Shown: piece after piece, positions 1-9,393 of the stretch
Layout: the number at the start of each line of letters is the position of its first letter
Numbering within the stretch: the stretch's first letter is position 1
DNA from: Burkholderia aenigmatica
GTDB lineage: Bacteria > Pseudomonadota > Gammaproteobacteria > Burkholderiales > Burkholderiaceae
DNA: 64,000 nucleotides
Direction: 5' to 3'
NCBI RefSeq assembly: GCF_902499175.1
Contig: NZ_CABVQC010000003.1
Coordinates: forward strand, 124,001 to 188,000
Made by a program: the position numbers and the translations under genes
Notes under the pieces: model-generated
Told to the model about the DNA's origin: nothing
Seen by the model: only the letters and a program-made list of their open reading frames with translations
The model's database searches: none

Positions 1-1275
1 ACCGCGAAGACCACCGACCGCGAGCGACTGCTGCTGGCGCTCGCCGACCTGGTCGAAGCGAATGCGCGCGAGCTGGCCGAGATCGAGTCGCTCGACAACG
101 GCAAGCCCGTGATGGTGGCGCAGGGGCTCGATGTCGCGATGGCCGCGCAGTGCTTCCGCTACATGGCCGGCTGGGCGACGAAGATCGAAGGCAGCGTGAT
201 CGACGCGGGCATGCCGTATATGCCGGACAGCGAGATCTTCACCTATACGCGCAAGGAACCCGTCGGCGTGGTCGGCGCGATCATTCCGTGGAATTTTCCG
301 CTGCTGATGGCCGCGTGGAAGCTCGCGCCGGCATTGGCCACGGGCTGCACCGTGGTGTTGAAACCCGCGGAAGATACGCCGCTCAGCGCGTTGCGGCTCG
401 GCGAGCTGATTCAGTCGGCCGGCTTTCCGGACGGCGTCGTCAATATCGTCACCGGCTACGGTCACACGGCCGGCGCCGCGCTGTCGCGCGATCCGCGCAT
501 CGACAAGATCGCGTTCACGGGCTCGACGCAGACGGGCAAGACGATCGGCCATGCGGCGCTCGACAACATGACGCGGATGTCGCTCGAACTCGGCGGCAAG
601 TCGCCGGTGATCGTGCTGCCCGACGTCGATCGCGACAAGGCCGCGCTGGGCGTGGCGAACGCGATCTTCTTCAACCAGGGGCAGGTGTGCACGGCCGGGT
701 CGCGTGCATACATCCATGCGAAGGTGTTCGACGACGTGATCGAGCGGGTCGCGAAGATCGCCGCGAGCCTGAAGATCGGCCCGGGGATGGATCCGTCGAC
801 GCAGATCGGCCCGCTCGTCTCGGCGAAGCAGCGCCAGCGCGTGTGCGGCTATATCGACTCGGGCTTCGGCGAGGGCGCTCGCGCCGCCGTGGGTGGCCGC
901 GCGATCGACGGCCCTGGTTTCTTCGTCGAACCGACCGTGCTGGTCGATACGACACAGGCGATGCGCGTCGTGCGCGAGGAGATCTTCGGGCCGGTGCTCG
1001 TCGCGATGCCGTTCGACGACGTCGAGACGGCCGTGCAACTCGCCAACGACACGCCTTACGGTCTCGGCGCGAGTATCTGGTCGAACGACCTGTCTGCGAT
1101 TCACAAGCTGATTCCGCGTATCGCGGCCGGCACGGTATGGGTCAACTGCCACTCGCTGCTCGACAACGCGATGCCGTTCGGCGGGATGAAGCAGTCGGGC
1201 TTCGGTCGCGAACTGGGGCGGGCGGTGATCGACCAGTACACGGAAAGCAAATCGGTGATGATGAACTACGCATGA
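1..1275 (+). CDS. NAD(P)-dependent aldehyde dehydrogenase, 5' end outside window
   Basis: The reading frame is open from the first base, so the N terminus lies upstream. The visible 424 residues carry the aldehyde dehydrogenase landmarks in order: the PWNFP segment of the cofactor site, FTGSTQTGK of the Rossmann fold, LELGGK with the general-base glutamate, GQVCTAG with the catalytic cysteine, and EEIFGPV near the C terminus. Such enzymes oxidise aldehydes to carboxylates in the cytoplasm. The sequence most resembles the phenylacetaldehyde / betaine aldehyde type, but the substrate cannot be fixed without the upstream genes. A porin gene follows on the same strand after 119 bp, so uptake and oxidation of one substrate may be linked; that is inference. 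Confidence 0.93.
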   Translation, partial: TAKTTDRERLLLALADLVEANARELAEIESLDNGKPVMVAQGLDVAMAAQCFRYMAGWATKIEGSVIDAGMPYMPDSEIFTYTRKEPVGVVGAIIPWNFPLLMAAWKLAPALATGCTVVLKPAEDTPLSALRLGELIQSAGFPDGVVNIVTGYGHTAGAALSRDPRIDKIAFTGSTQTGKTIGHAALDNMTRMSLELGGKSPVIVLPDVDRDKAALGVANAIFFNQGQVCTAGSRAYIHAKVFDDVIERVAKIAASLKIGPGMDPSTQIGPLVSAKQRQRVCGYIDSGFGEGARAAVGGRAIDGPGFFVEPTVLVDTTQAMRVVREEIFGPVLVAMPFDDVETAVQLANDTPYGLGASIWSNDLSAIHKLIPRIAAGTVWVNCHSLLDNAMPFGGMKQSGFGRELGRAVIDQYTESKSVMMNYA

Positions 1276-1394
1276 GCGTAGTGGCGGGTGCGTGCGTTGC
1301 CGCTACGTCGGCCGCGCACGCATGCGGACAGGCGCGCATTCCGATTCCGGCATGCGCCGCGACACGGATACGACGTATCAGGGGGAGACGACCG

Positions 1395-2612
1395 ATGAAG
1401 GATCTGACGACGCCGCGCAGGATCGCGGCGGCGGTGGCGGCGCTCGCCGTCACGCAGGGGGCGCATGCGTTGAGCAGCGTCACGCTGTATGGCGATGTGG
1501 ACGCCGGCATCACGGTCACGAACAACCAGCAGACGACGGGCGCCGATGGTGCGGTACGCGGCGGCCGCAACGTTCAGGTGACGGGCGGCAACCTCGCGCC
1601 GCCGCGCATCGGCCTGACCGGCAACGAGGATCTCGGCGGCGGCACGGCTGTCGCGTTCAAGCTGGAGAACAGCTTCTGGATGAACAACGGCAGTCTCCTG
1701 CAGGCCGGCACGCTGTTCAACCAGAACGCATGGATCGCGTTGGCCAACGATCGCTACGGCACGCTGACGATCGGCCGCCAGTTCGACTCCTACACGACGA
1801 CGCTCGCGCCGTATGCGTCGAGCATTCCGTGGGCCACGCTGTACGGCGCGCATATCGGCGACGTCGACAACCTCAATGCGGCGCTGAACCTGAACAGTGC
1901 GGTGCAGTACACGAGCCCCACCGTGGCGGGGTTTGCGTTCAGCGGCACGTTTTCGTTCGGTGGCGTCGCCGGGGATTTTTCGCGGCAACGCAGCTGGGCG
2001 CTGGCGGCGAGCTACAACCACGCACCGTTCTCGTTCGGCGTCGGCGTGCTCGACCTGAATCATCCGCTCGATGCGGCGCTGGGCGGCGCGCAAGCTTATA
2101 TCGGCGATTTCGCGTGTTCGAATCCGGCAGCCATGTATTGCCAGCTGCAGAACGCGCGCTCGCTGAGGGCGATCGGCGCGGGCGGGTCGTATGCGATCGG
2201 GCCGGCGACGGTCGGCGTCGTCTATACGCATACGACGCTCGACGACAGCCTGTACTTCGCCGATACCACGCATCCGCATGGCGCCGACGCACGCTTCGAC
2301 ATCGTCGAGGTCAACGCGACTTTCTCCGTCACGCCGGCGCTTACGCTGGGCGCCGCGTATATCTACAACGCGATGAAGACCGACGCGAACGGTTCGCCGA
2401 AGTTTCATCAGGCGAACCTGGGCATGACCTACAACCTGTCGAAGCAGACGACGCTCTATACGGTCGGCATCTTCCAGCAGGCGGCGGGGCACGGCATCGG
2501 CACCGATCCCGTGACGGGTGGGGCGGCGAACTACGCGCAGATTCCGAATCTGCCGAACTCGACCAGCCGTCGGCAATTGGCGGTGACGGCCGGGTTGAAG
2601 CACAACTTCTGA
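1395..2612 (+). CDS. Outer-membrane general porin
   Basis: A 405-residue protein with an N-terminal signal peptide (hydrophobic stretch IAAAVAALAVTQGAHA), then SSVTLYGDVDAGI, the usual opening of burkholderial trimeric porins, and RIGLTGNEDLGGG typical of the first strands. The chain ends in Phe (GLKHNF), the signature needed for insertion by the BAM machinery. Length matches the 350-410 residues usual for Gram-negative porin family 4. The start is the ATG preceded by GGGGGAGACGACCG. It probably forms a 16-stranded barrel for small hydrophilic solutes. It follows the aldehyde dehydrogenase after 119 bp and may be co-transcribed. Confidence 0.93.
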   Translation: MKDLTTPRRIAAAVAALAVTQGAHALSSVTLYGDVDAGITVTNNQQTTGADGAVRGGRNVQVTGGNLAPPRIGLTGNEDLGGGTAVAFKLENSFWMNNGSLLQAGTLFNQNAWIALANDRYGTLTIGRQFDSYTTTLAPYASSIPWATLYGAHIGDVDNLNAALNLNSAVQYTSPTVAGFAFSGTFSFGGVAGDFSRQRSWALAASYNHAPFSFGVGVLDLNHPLDAALGGAQAYIGDFACSNPAAMYCQLQNARSLRAIGAGGSYAIGPATVGVVYTHTTLDDSLYFADTTHPHGADARFDIVEVNATFSVTPALTLGAAYIYNAMKTDANGSPKFHQANLGMTYNLSKQTTLYTVGIFQQAAGHGIGTDPVTGGAANYAQIPNLPNSTSRRQLAVTAGLKHNF

Positions 2613-2627
2613 TCGGGCGCGGACGCG

Positions 2628-3071
2628 TCAAGCGCGAACCAGCACCACCCCGAGAATGAGGCACGCCGCGCCGGCCATGCGGATCGGGCCGGCCGAATGC
2701 TGCTGGATGCCGAGCACGCCGAAGTGGTCGAACGCGAGCGCGCCGGTCATCTGCCCGACGACGATCAGCGCGAGCGTCGTCGCGGCGCCCAGTCGCGGCA
2801 CCATCAGGATCGCGATGCCCACGAACAGCGCGCCGAACAATCCGCCGGTCCAGCTGAACCACGACCCGGCGCCGGTGACGGTACCGCTCAGGCGCGGATG
2901 CGGGGACAGGAGCGCGACGGCGAGCATCGCGGCCAGGCCGACGAGGTAGCTGACCGAGCCGGCCCACCACGGCGAGCCGAGCTGCGCGCGGAGGTTGGCG
3001 TTGAGCACCTGTTGCAATGCCACGCTGACACCGGCGGCAACGACCAGCAGATAGGACAGGAGAGTAGTCAC
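2628..3071 (-). CDS. YdcZ-family (DUF606) inner-membrane permease
   Basis: A 147-residue very hydrophobic protein with about five membrane segments (LLSYLLVVAAGVSVALQQ; VSYLVGLAAMLAVALL; GLFGALFVGIAILMV; TTLALIVVGQMTGALA; MAGAACLILGVVLV). The QQVLNANLR and WFSWTGGLFGA motifs are those of the YdcZ / DUF606 branch of the drug/metabolite transporter superfamily, usually 140-150 residues, so the GTG start at 3071 fits better than the longer open frame reaching 3164. The substrate is unknown. It is divergent from the LysR gene at 3193 with a 121-bp shared promoter region, which suggests that regulator controls it. Confidence 0.85.
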   Translation of the reverse strand: MTTLLSYLLVVAAGVSVALQQVLNANLRAQLGSPWWAGSVSYLVGLAAMLAVALLSPHPRLSGTVTGAGSWFSWTGGLFGALFVGIAILMVPRLGAATTLALIVVGQMTGALAFDHFGVLGIQQHSAGPIRMAGAACLILGVVLVRA

Positions 3072-3192
3072 GACGAGGGCGGCTCCGGCGAGGTGGCGGT
3101 GACGGTGGGTCCGGCACGGCAGGCTTCCATTCTGGGAAGCGCAACGGTATAACGCAAATATCAAATCGGGCGCTTATCCATCTCTTTTCGGC

Positions 3193-4089
3193 ATGCCATC
3201 GCTGAGGCAAATCCAGTATTTCCTGACCGTGGCCGATCTCGGCGGCTTCACGCCGGCGGCAGGCGCGCTTCACGTCGCGCAGTCGGCGCTCAGCCGGCAG
3301 ATCGGTCAACTGGAAGACGAACTGGGGTTCCTGCTGTTCGACCGTGAGCCGAGGGGGGTGCGGCTCACGCCGGCCGGCGCGATCTATCGCGACCGCGTGG
3401 CGTCGATTCCGGCAACGCTGACCGCCGCGGCCGACGAGGGCGCGCAGTTGTCGCGCGGCGAGGCGGGCGTATTGCGGCTCCTGCATTCCAGCACCGTTCC
3501 CGTCGGCAGCCTGATGCCGGTGCTCGGGCGCTTCATGAGCGCGTGTCCGGGCGCGCGGATCGATCTCGACCGCGCATCGTCCGAGGATCAAGTCCTGGAG
3601 ATCGCGAACGGCAACGCCGATATCGGGATCGTTCGTTTGCCGCTGCTGCGCCGCGATCCGCGCGTGCGCTTCGTCGAGCTCGCGGCCGAGCGTTTGTGCG
3701 TGGCGGTGCCGGCCGAGCATCCGCTGGCCGGCCGCAAGCGCACGGCGATCTCGCGGCTGCGGCACGAGCCGTTCGTATCGGCCGTGTATCGGGAGCGTGG
3801 CGGGCTCGCGCGCGTCGTGATCGATCTTTGCCTGAAGCGGGGATTCGTCCCGGCTGCCGCCCGGATCGTGTCGCCGAAGACGTCGATGCTGAATCTCGTC
3901 GCGGCCGGACATGGCGTGGCGATCGTGCCGGAACGGATGGCGAGCCTCGGGATCGACGGGGTCGTCTTCGTGCCGATTGGAGATGAAGACGCAAGGTCGG
4001 TTTGCGCGCTGGTGGTGCCGGTCGAGCCGACGGTGCTGGCGGATGTGTTCGTGCGGGTGGTCGCGGAAAGTACGCAGGTCGATGGTTGA
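3193..4089 (+). CDS. LysR-family transcriptional regulator
   Basis: A 298-residue regulator. Residues 1-60 form the winged helix-turn-helix (SLRQIQYFLTVADLGGFT, AAGALHVAQSALSRQI, LEDELGFLLFDR). Residues about 90-295 form the periplasmic-binding-protein-like effector domain, with LRLLHSSTVPV at its start and GHGVAIVPE near its end. It lies head to head with the YdcZ permease, the classic LysR arrangement in which the regulator represses itself and activates the divergent gene. The effector is unknown. Confidence 0.93.
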   Translation: MPSLRQIQYFLTVADLGGFTPAAGALHVAQSALSRQIGQLEDELGFLLFDREPRGVRLTPAGAIYRDRVASIPATLTAAADEGAQLSRGEAGVLRLLHSSTVPVGSLMPVLGRFMSACPGARIDLDRASSEDQVLEIANGNADIGIVRLPLLRRDPRVRFVELAAERLCVAVPAEHPLAGRKRTAISRLRHEPFVSAVYRERGGLARVVIDLCLKRGFVPAAARIVSPKTSMLNLVAAGHGVAIVPERMASLGIDGVVFVPIGDEDARSVCALVVPVEPTVLADVFVRVVAESTQVDG

Positions 4090-4124
4090 CGAGCACGCCG
4101 CGCGCGATTGCGCCGGATAAAAAA

Positions 4125-4151
4125 AACGCCAACCCCGAAGGGTTGGCGTTT
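4125..4151. terminator. Bidirectional intrinsic terminator between lysR and aceA
   Basis: AACGCCAACCC, loop CGAA, GGGTTGGCGTT forms an 11-bp hairpin with an A run on its left and a T run on its right, so it can end the LysR transcript (plus) and the aceA transcript (minus). Confidence 0.85.
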
Positions 4152-4170
4152 CGCCTGGAGATGACCGGTA

Positions 4171-5754
4171 TCAGAACTGGTTCATCGTGTTGTCCTTGCC
4201 CGCCGCCTTCAGCGCTGCGTCGCCGCTGAAGTATTCCTTGTGATCGTCACCGATGTCCGAGCCGGACATGTTCTGGTGCTTCACGCAGGCGATACCCTGG
4301 CGGATTTCCTTGCGCTGCACGCCGGCCACGTAGCCGAGCATGCCCTGGTCGCCGAAGTATTCCTTGGCCAGGTTGTCGGTCGACAGCGCGGCGGTGTGGT
4401 ACGTCGGCAGCGTAATCAGGTGATGGAAGATGCCTGCTTCACGCGATGCGTCGGCCTGGAACGTACGGATCTTCTCGTCGGCCAGCTTGGCCAGTTCCGT
4501 CTCGTCGTATTCCACGCTCATCAGCTGCGCACGGTCGTAGGCCGACACGTCCTTGCCTGCTGCCTTCAGCGTGTCGTACGCCTGCTGACGGAAGTTCAGC
4601 GTCCAGTTGAACGACGGGCTGTTGTTGTACACCAGCTTCGCGTTCGGGATGACCTTGCGGATCTCGCTGACCATGCCGCCGATCTGTGCGATATGCGGTT
4701 TTTCGGTTTCGATCCACAGCAGGTCGGCGCCGTTCTGCAGCGACGTGATGCAGTCGAGCACGCAGCGTGCTTCGCCCGTACCGGCGCGGAACTGGAACAG
4801 GTTGCTCGGCAGGCGCTTCGGACGCAGCAGCTTGCCGTCGCGCTTGATGACGACGTCACCGTTGCCCAGTGCATCGGCCGACAGTTCTTCGCAGTCGAGG
4901 AACGCGTTGTACTGGTCGCCCAGGTCGCCCGGCGTGTTGGTCACGGCGATCTGCTTGGTCAGGCCGGCGCCCAGCGAGTCGGTACGGGCCACGATGATGC
5001 CGTCGTCCACGCCCAGTTCCAGGAACGCGTAGCGGATCGCGCGGATCTTCGCGAGGAAGTCCTCGTGCGGCACGGTGACCTTGCCGTCCTGGTGGCCGCA
5101 CTGCTTCTCGTCCGACACCTGGTTTTCGATCTGGATGCAGCAGGCGCCTGCTTCGATGAACTGCTTGGCCAGCAGGTACGTGGCTTCCGCGTTGCCGAAA
5201 CCAGCGTCGATGTCGGCGATGATCGGCACGACGTGCGTGACGTGGTTGTCGATCTTGTCCTGGATCGCGGCCTTCGCGGTAGCGTCCGTGGCGGCGTCGA
5301 GTTCGCGGAACAGGCCGCCGAGTTCACGAGCGTCGGCCTGGCGCAGGAACGTGTACAGCTCGCGGATCAGCGCGCTGACCGAGGTCTTTTCGTGCATCGA
5401 CTGGTCCGGCAGCGGGCCGAACTCGGAGCGCAGCGCAGCGACCATCCAGCCCGACAGGTACAGGTAGCGGCGTTCGGTGCTGTTGAAGTGCTTCTTGATC
5501 GAGATCATCTTCTGCTGGCCGATGAAGCCGTGCCAGCAACCCAGCGACTGCGTGTACTTGGCCGGATCGGCGTCGTAGGCGGCCATGTCGGCACGCATGA
5601 TCTTGGCGGTGTACTTGGCGATGTCCAGGCCCGTCTTGAACTTGTTCTGGGCACGCATGCGGGCGGCGTACTCGGGGCTGATCGCATTCCACGCGCTGCC
5701 GTGGTTTTCTTTCAAACCGGCAACTGCCTTGATGTCGTCTTGATACTGGGCCAT
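4171..5754 (-). CDS. aceA: Isocitrate lyase
   Basis: A 527-residue enzyme cleaving isocitrate to glyoxylate and succinate, the first step of the glyoxylate bypass used on acetate and fatty acids. Landmarks include WHGFIGQQ (residues 74-81), VPIIADIDAGFGNAEATY (about 176-193) with the metal-binding Asp, and EKQCGHQDGK (216-225), in which Cys219 is the catalytic cysteine. KQCGH in place of KKCGH, and a length near 530 residues, are typical of the Pseudomonas / Burkholderia subfamily. Convergent with lysR through a shared terminator. A perfect palindrome at 5868-5885 sits next to the apparent promoter. Confidence 0.97.
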   Translation of the reverse strand: MAQYQDDIKAVAGLKENHGSAWNAISPEYAARMRAQNKFKTGLDIAKYTAKIMRADMAAYDADPAKYTQSLGCWHGFIGQQKMISIKKHFNSTERRYLYLSGWMVAALRSEFGPLPDQSMHEKTSVSALIRELYTFLRQADARELGGLFRELDAATDATAKAAIQDKIDNHVTHVVPIIADIDAGFGNAEATYLLAKQFIEAGACCIQIENQVSDEKQCGHQDGKVTVPHEDFLAKIRAIRYAFLELGVDDGIIVARTDSLGAGLTKQIAVTNTPGDLGDQYNAFLDCEELSADALGNGDVVIKRDGKLLRPKRLPSNLFQFRAGTGEARCVLDCITSLQNGADLLWIETEKPHIAQIGGMVSEIRKVIPNAKLVYNNSPSFNWTLNFRQQAYDTLKAAGKDVSAYDRAQLMSVEYDETELAKLADEKIRTFQADASREAGIFHHLITLPTYHTAALSTDNLAKEYFGDQGMLGYVAGVQRKEIRQGIACVKHQNMSGSDIGDDHKEYFSGDAALKAAGKDNTMNQF

Positions 5755-5837
5755 GTCAATCTCCTGAGAGCAAAGCGCGTTTGGGTAACTGGTTGAGCGT
5801 GCCCGCTACGTCTGTCGAAGCGAACTGCATGGGATAA

Positions 5838-5893
5838 ATAGTAACGCCGCCCGTTGAGCTTTTGGCAATGTCTTATATAAGACATAAGACATT
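5838..5893 (-). promoter_or_regulatory. aceA promoter region with 18-bp palindromic operator
   Basis: ATGTCTTATATAAGACAT (5868-5885) is a perfect 18-bp palindrome, and AAGACATT (5886-5893) repeats one half-site immediately beside it. Read on the minus strand, a TACTAT -10-like element lies at 5843-5838, so the palindrome covers the -35 side of the aceA promoter. The symmetry is of the kind used by GntR/FadR-type or similar dimeric regulators; the protein is not identifiable here. The rest of 5755-6364 contains no convincing gene. Confidence 0.6.
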
Positions 5894-6213
5894 ATTTTTT
5901 CTTGTTTTTCAATGAGATACGTTGCGATTTTTGCAATGCAAAACAAGTTTTCAAGCGACGAAAAGGCGGCGGCGCGGGAATTCGACGTAGATTCCGCAAT
6001 ACGAAACGCGCTTTCGGCTGCTGGAGGCCGGGCCAGCTTCACACGCGCCCATGACACCCGTTCGTCGGTGCGGCGCGCGCGCCACGGGCCCGACGCCGCA
6101 TCGGCACGCCGTCCCTGCCCGGCAGAAGGGAATATGTCGCGCCGCATGTGGACAAGCTGAATCCGTCTTTCATTCCCATGAAAACCCCGTCCATCAAGCC
6201 TCTCAAGAAACCT

Positions 6214-6243
6214 AGTGGTTTCCACTCATAGTCGCAAATAGTC
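6214..6243 (+). promoter_or_regulatory. Candidate activator site upstream of the carnitine operon
   Basis: An inverted repeat AGTGG-TTT-CCACT (6214-6226) is followed by two ATAGTC direct repeats whose starts are 10 bp apart (6228-6233 and 6238-6243), that is, on one face of the helix. AraC-family activators of quaternary-amine catabolism such as GbdR and CdhR are known to regulate these operons in Pseudomonas. The assignment to such a regulator is inference. Confidence 0.3.
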
Positions 6244-6364
6244 AAGAACAGGTCGCCGCCGGTCTTCTCGCGGCCAATATGGCTCGTTACTTTTACTCCC
6301 ACGATGCAGGCCGGGCACACCCCGCGCACCGGCTGCCGCGAGTCCAACCGGGAGGAACCGAACC

Positions 6365-7318
6365 ATGAAGTCGACGAAGATCGCCGCGCTTGCCGCGGCC
6401 GTGCTGGCGACCGGCGCGTTCACGCAGGCGGCGCTGGCCGAAACGGATGCCGCGACGTGCCGTACCGTGCGTTTCGCGGATATCGGCTGGACCGACATCA
6501 CGTCGACCACGGCGCTCGCGTCGACCGTGTTCGAGGCGCTCGGCTACAAGCCGACCACGACGATCGCGTCGGTGCCGATCTCGTTCGCCGGCCTGAAGAG
6601 CAAGCAGCTCGACGTGTCGCTCGGCTACTGGTGGCCCGTGCAGCAGAAGCAGCTCCAGCCGTTCCTCGACAACAAGTCGATCAACGTCGTCGAACCGCCG
6701 AACCTGTCGGGCGCGAAGGCGACGCTCGCGGTGCCGAGCTACGAATACCAGGCCGGCCTGAAGACCTTCGAGGACATCGCGAAGCACCGCGCGGAACTCG
6801 ACGGCAAGATCTACGGGATCGAGCCGGGCAGCAGCGCGAACGCGACGATCCAGAAAATGATCGACACGAACCAGTACGGGCTCGGCGGCTTCAAGCTGGT
6901 CGAATCGAGCGAGGCCGGGATGCTGGTGACGGTCGAGCGTGCGATCCGCGAGAAGAAGTGGGTCGTCTTCCTCGGCTGGGAACCGCATCCGATGAACATC
7001 CAGCTCAGCATGAACTATCTCTCTGGCGGCGATGCATCGTTCGGGCCGAATTACGGCGAAGCGCGTGTGTACACGCTGACGGCGCCCGACTTCATTTCAC
7101 GCTGCCCGAACGCCGGCAAGCTCGTCACGAACCTGCGCTTCTCGACGCAGCTCGAGAACCAGCTGATGCAGTCGGTGATGAACAAGACGAAACCGGCCGA
7201 TGCCGCGAAGGCGTACCTGAAGAAGAACCCGCAGGTGCTCGATCCGTGGCTCGCGGGCGTCAAGACGTTCGACGGCAAGGACGGGCTGCCGGCCGTGAAG
7301 GCATATCTCGGCCTGTGA
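6365..7318 (+). CDS. caiX: Periplasmic carnitine / choline / betaine-binding protein
   Basis: A 317-residue substrate-binding protein with a signal peptide (KIAALAAAVLATGAFTQAALA) and an OpuAC / ChoX-type fold: RFADIGWTDITSTTALAS at the start, LGYWWPVQQ and VFLGWEPHPMN with the tryptophans that form the cation-pi cage for quaternary ammonium ligands. The next genes are those of carnitine degradation, and in Pseudomonas the equivalent protein at this position is CaiX, an orphan carnitine-binding protein that works with the CbcWV permease. No permease gene is nearby, consistent with that arrangement. The CaiX assignment rests on context; choline or betaine specificity cannot be excluded. Confidence 0.85.
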   Translation: MKSTKIAALAAAVLATGAFTQAALAETDAATCRTVRFADIGWTDITSTTALASTVFEALGYKPTTTIASVPISFAGLKSKQLDVSLGYWWPVQQKQLQPFLDNKSINVVEPPNLSGAKATLAVPSYEYQAGLKTFEDIAKHRAELDGKIYGIEPGSSANATIQKMIDTNQYGLGGFKLVESSEAGMLVTVERAIREKKWVVFLGWEPHPMNIQLSMNYLSGGDASFGPNYGEARVYTLTAPDFISRCPNAGKLVTNLRFSTQLENQLMQSVMNKTKPADAAKAYLKKNPQVLDPWLAGVKTFDGKDGLPAVKAYLGL

Positions 7319-7397
7319 CAGCTTGCGCGCCGCACCCGGCGCGCCCTGACGAAACATCCGCATTGCGACACAACCTGATTCAAGCGAGGCAACCAGC

Positions 7398-8327
7398 ATG
7401 AACCATGAAGTCATCATCACCTGCGCGGTCACCGGCGCGGGCGATACGGTCGGCAAGCATCCGGCGATTCCGGTCACGCCGAAGGAGATCGCGGCCGCCG
7501 CGATCGAGGCCGCGAAGGCCGGTGCGACGGTGGCGCATTGCCACGTGCGCGACCCGCAGACGGGGCGCGGCAGCCGCGACCCGAACCTGTACCGCGAAGT
7601 GGTCGACCGCATCCGCTCGGCCGACGTCGACGTGATCATCAACCTGACGGCCGGCATGGGCGGCGATCTCGAGATCGGCCCGGGCGAGGACCCGATGCGT
7701 TTCGGCAAGGGCACCGACCTGGTCGGCGGCCTCACGCGTCTCGCGCACGTCGAGGAGCTGCTGCCCGAGATCTGCACGCTCGATTGCGGCACGCTGAATT
7801 TCGGCGACGGCGACTATATCTACGTGTCGACGCCCGCGCAGCTGCGCGCCGGCGCGAAGCGCATCCAGGAACTCGGCGTGAAGCCGGAGCTGGAGATCTT
7901 CGACACGGGCCATCTGTGGTTCGCGAAGCAACTGCTGAAGGAAGGGCTGCTCGACGATCCGCCGCTGTTCCAGCTGTGCCTCGGCATCCCGTGGGGGGCG
8001 CCGGCCGACACGGGCACGATGAAGGCGATGGTCGACAACCTGCCGCCGGGCGCGCACTGGGCCGGCTTCGGGATCGGCCGCATGCAGATGCCGATGGTCG
8101 CGCAGGCGATGCTGCTCGGCGGTCACGTGCGCGTCGGCCTCGAAGACAACATCTGGCTCGATCGTGGCGTGCATGCGACCAACGGCACGCTCGTCGAGCG
8201 CGCGAGAGAGATCGTCGAACGGCTCGGCGGCCGCGTGCTGACGCCGGCCGAAGGCCGCCGCAAGCTCGGCTTGCCGGCACGCGGCGAGCGTCCGCTCGAT
8301 CGCCGTGCGATCGCCGAGTTCGCGTGA
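7398..8327 (+). CDS. cdhC: Dehydrocarnitine-cleaving beta-keto acid cleavage enzyme (BKACE)
   Basis: A 309-residue DUF849 / BKACE TIM-barrel protein. [17 protein letters not shown] at the start, VAHCHVRDP with the zinc-binding His-X-His, and NLTAGMGG are family signatures. Such enzymes transfer an acetoacetate unit from a beta-keto acid and acetyl-CoA. In the carnitine pathway CdhC converts 3-dehydrocarnitine and acetyl-CoA to betainyl-CoA and acetoacetate. The carnitine dehydrogenase gene follows after 88 bp and the thioesterase after that, the same functional set as in Pseudomonas, which supports the specific role. Confidence 0.9.
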   Translation: MNHEVIITCAVTGAGDTVGKHPAIPVTPKEIAAAAIEAAKAGATVAHCHVRDPQTGRGSRDPNLYREVVDRIRSADVDVIINLTAGMGGDLEIGPGEDPMRFGKGTDLVGGLTRLAHVEELLPEICTLDCGTLNFGDGDYIYVSTPAQLRAGAKRIQELGVKPELEIFDTGHLWFAKQLLKEGLLDDPPLFQLCLGIPWGAPADTGTMKAMVDNLPPGAHWAGFGIGRMQMPMVAQAMLLGGHVRVGLEDNIWLDRGVHATNGTLVERAREIVERLGGRVLTPAEGRRKLGLPARGERPLDRRAIAEFA

Positions 8328-8415
8328 GCGGTTTCGCCGACTGATTGACATGACGCGGCGGTACGCACAGGCGCGGCCGCCCACCGATTTCCCCTGATTT
8401 GAAGGATGCGTTGAC

Positions 8416-9381
8416 ATGGCTGTGAAGACCGACATCAAGACGTTCGCCGCCATCGGCACCGGCGTGATCGGCAGCGGATGGATTTCCCGCGCGCTCGCGC
8501 ACGGTCTCGACGTGGTCGTCTGGGACCCGGCACCGGGCGCGGAAGAACGGCTGCGCGCGAACGTCGCGAACGCGTGGCCCGCGCTCGAACGCGTCGGCCT
8601 AGCACCGGGCGCCGATCCTGCACGGCTGCGTTTCGTATCGACGATCGAGGCATGCGTCGCCGATGCGGATTTCATCCAGGAAAGCGCGCCCGAGCGCGAG
8701 GCGCTGAAGCTCGAACTGCACGAGCAGATCAGCCGCGCGGCGAAGCCCGACGCGATCATCGCGTCGTCGACGTCGGGTTTGCTGCCGACGGATTTCTACG
8801 CGCGGGCGACGCATCCGGAGCGCTGCGTGGTCGGCCATCCGTTCAATCCCGTCTACTTGCTGCCGCTCGTCGAGGTGCTCGGCGGCGCGCGCACGTCGCC
8901 GGAAGCGGTCGAAGGCGCGATGGAGATCTATCGCAAGCTCGGCATGCGGCCGCTGCACGTGCGCAAGGAAGTGCCGGGCTTCATCGCCGATCGTCTGCTC
9001 GAAGCGTTGTGGCGCGAGGCGCTGCACCTCGTCAACGAAGGCGTCGCGACGACCGGTGAGATCGACGACGCGATCCGCTTCGGCGCGGGCATCCGCTGGT
9101 CGTTCATGGGCACGTTCCTGACCTACACGCTCGCCGGCGGCGACGCGGGCATGCGACACTTCATGCAGCAGTTCGGCCCCGCGCTCGAACTGCCGTGGAC
9201 GAAGCTGGTCGCACCCACGCTCACCGATGCGTTGATCGACAGCGTCGTCGAAGGCACGACCGAACAGCAGGGCACGCGCAGCATCAAGGAACTCGAACGC
9301 TATCGCGACGAGTGCATCACCGAGGTGCTGAAGTCGATCGCCGCGGTGAAGGCGCGGCACGGTATGCGATTCGAAGACTGA
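8416..9381 (+). CDS. cdhA: L-carnitine 3-dehydrogenase
   Basis: A 321-residue member of the 3-hydroxyacyl-CoA dehydrogenase family. Residues 10-30 hold the NAD-binding GTGVIGSGW fingerprint, and [16 protein letters not shown] carries the catalytic histidine of the family. The second half is the helical dimerisation domain. Carnitine dehydrogenases oxidise L-carnitine to 3-dehydrocarnitine with NAD; the length of about 320 matches CdhA. Position between the BKACE gene and a thioesterase gene (12 bp gap) supports this role over a generic hydroxyacyl-CoA dehydrogenase. Confidence 0.9.
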   Translation: MAVKTDIKTFAAIGTGVIGSGWISRALAHGLDVVVWDPAPGAEERLRANVANAWPALERVGLAPGADPARLRFVSTIEACVADADFIQESAPEREALKLELHEQISRAAKPDAIIASSTSGLLPTDFYARATHPERCVVGHPFNPVYLLPLVEVLGGARTSPEAVEGAMEIYRKLGMRPLHVRKEVPGFIADRLLEALWREALHLVNEGVATTGEIDDAIRFGAGIRWSFMGTFLTYTLAGGDAGMRHFMQQFGPALELPWTKLVAPTLTDALIDSVVEGTTEQQGTRSIKELERYRDECITEVLKSIAAVKARHGMRFED

Positions 9382-9393
9382 GGACGAGAGACG

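Noticed and set aside
4240..5796. Plus-strand open frame of 518 codons opposite aceA
   Set aside because: Antisense shadow of isocitrate lyase; no recognisable domain.
5806..6347. Several short frames on both strands between aceA and the carnitine operon
   Set aside because: No ribosome-binding sites, no recognisable protein features, and they overlap the promoter elements.
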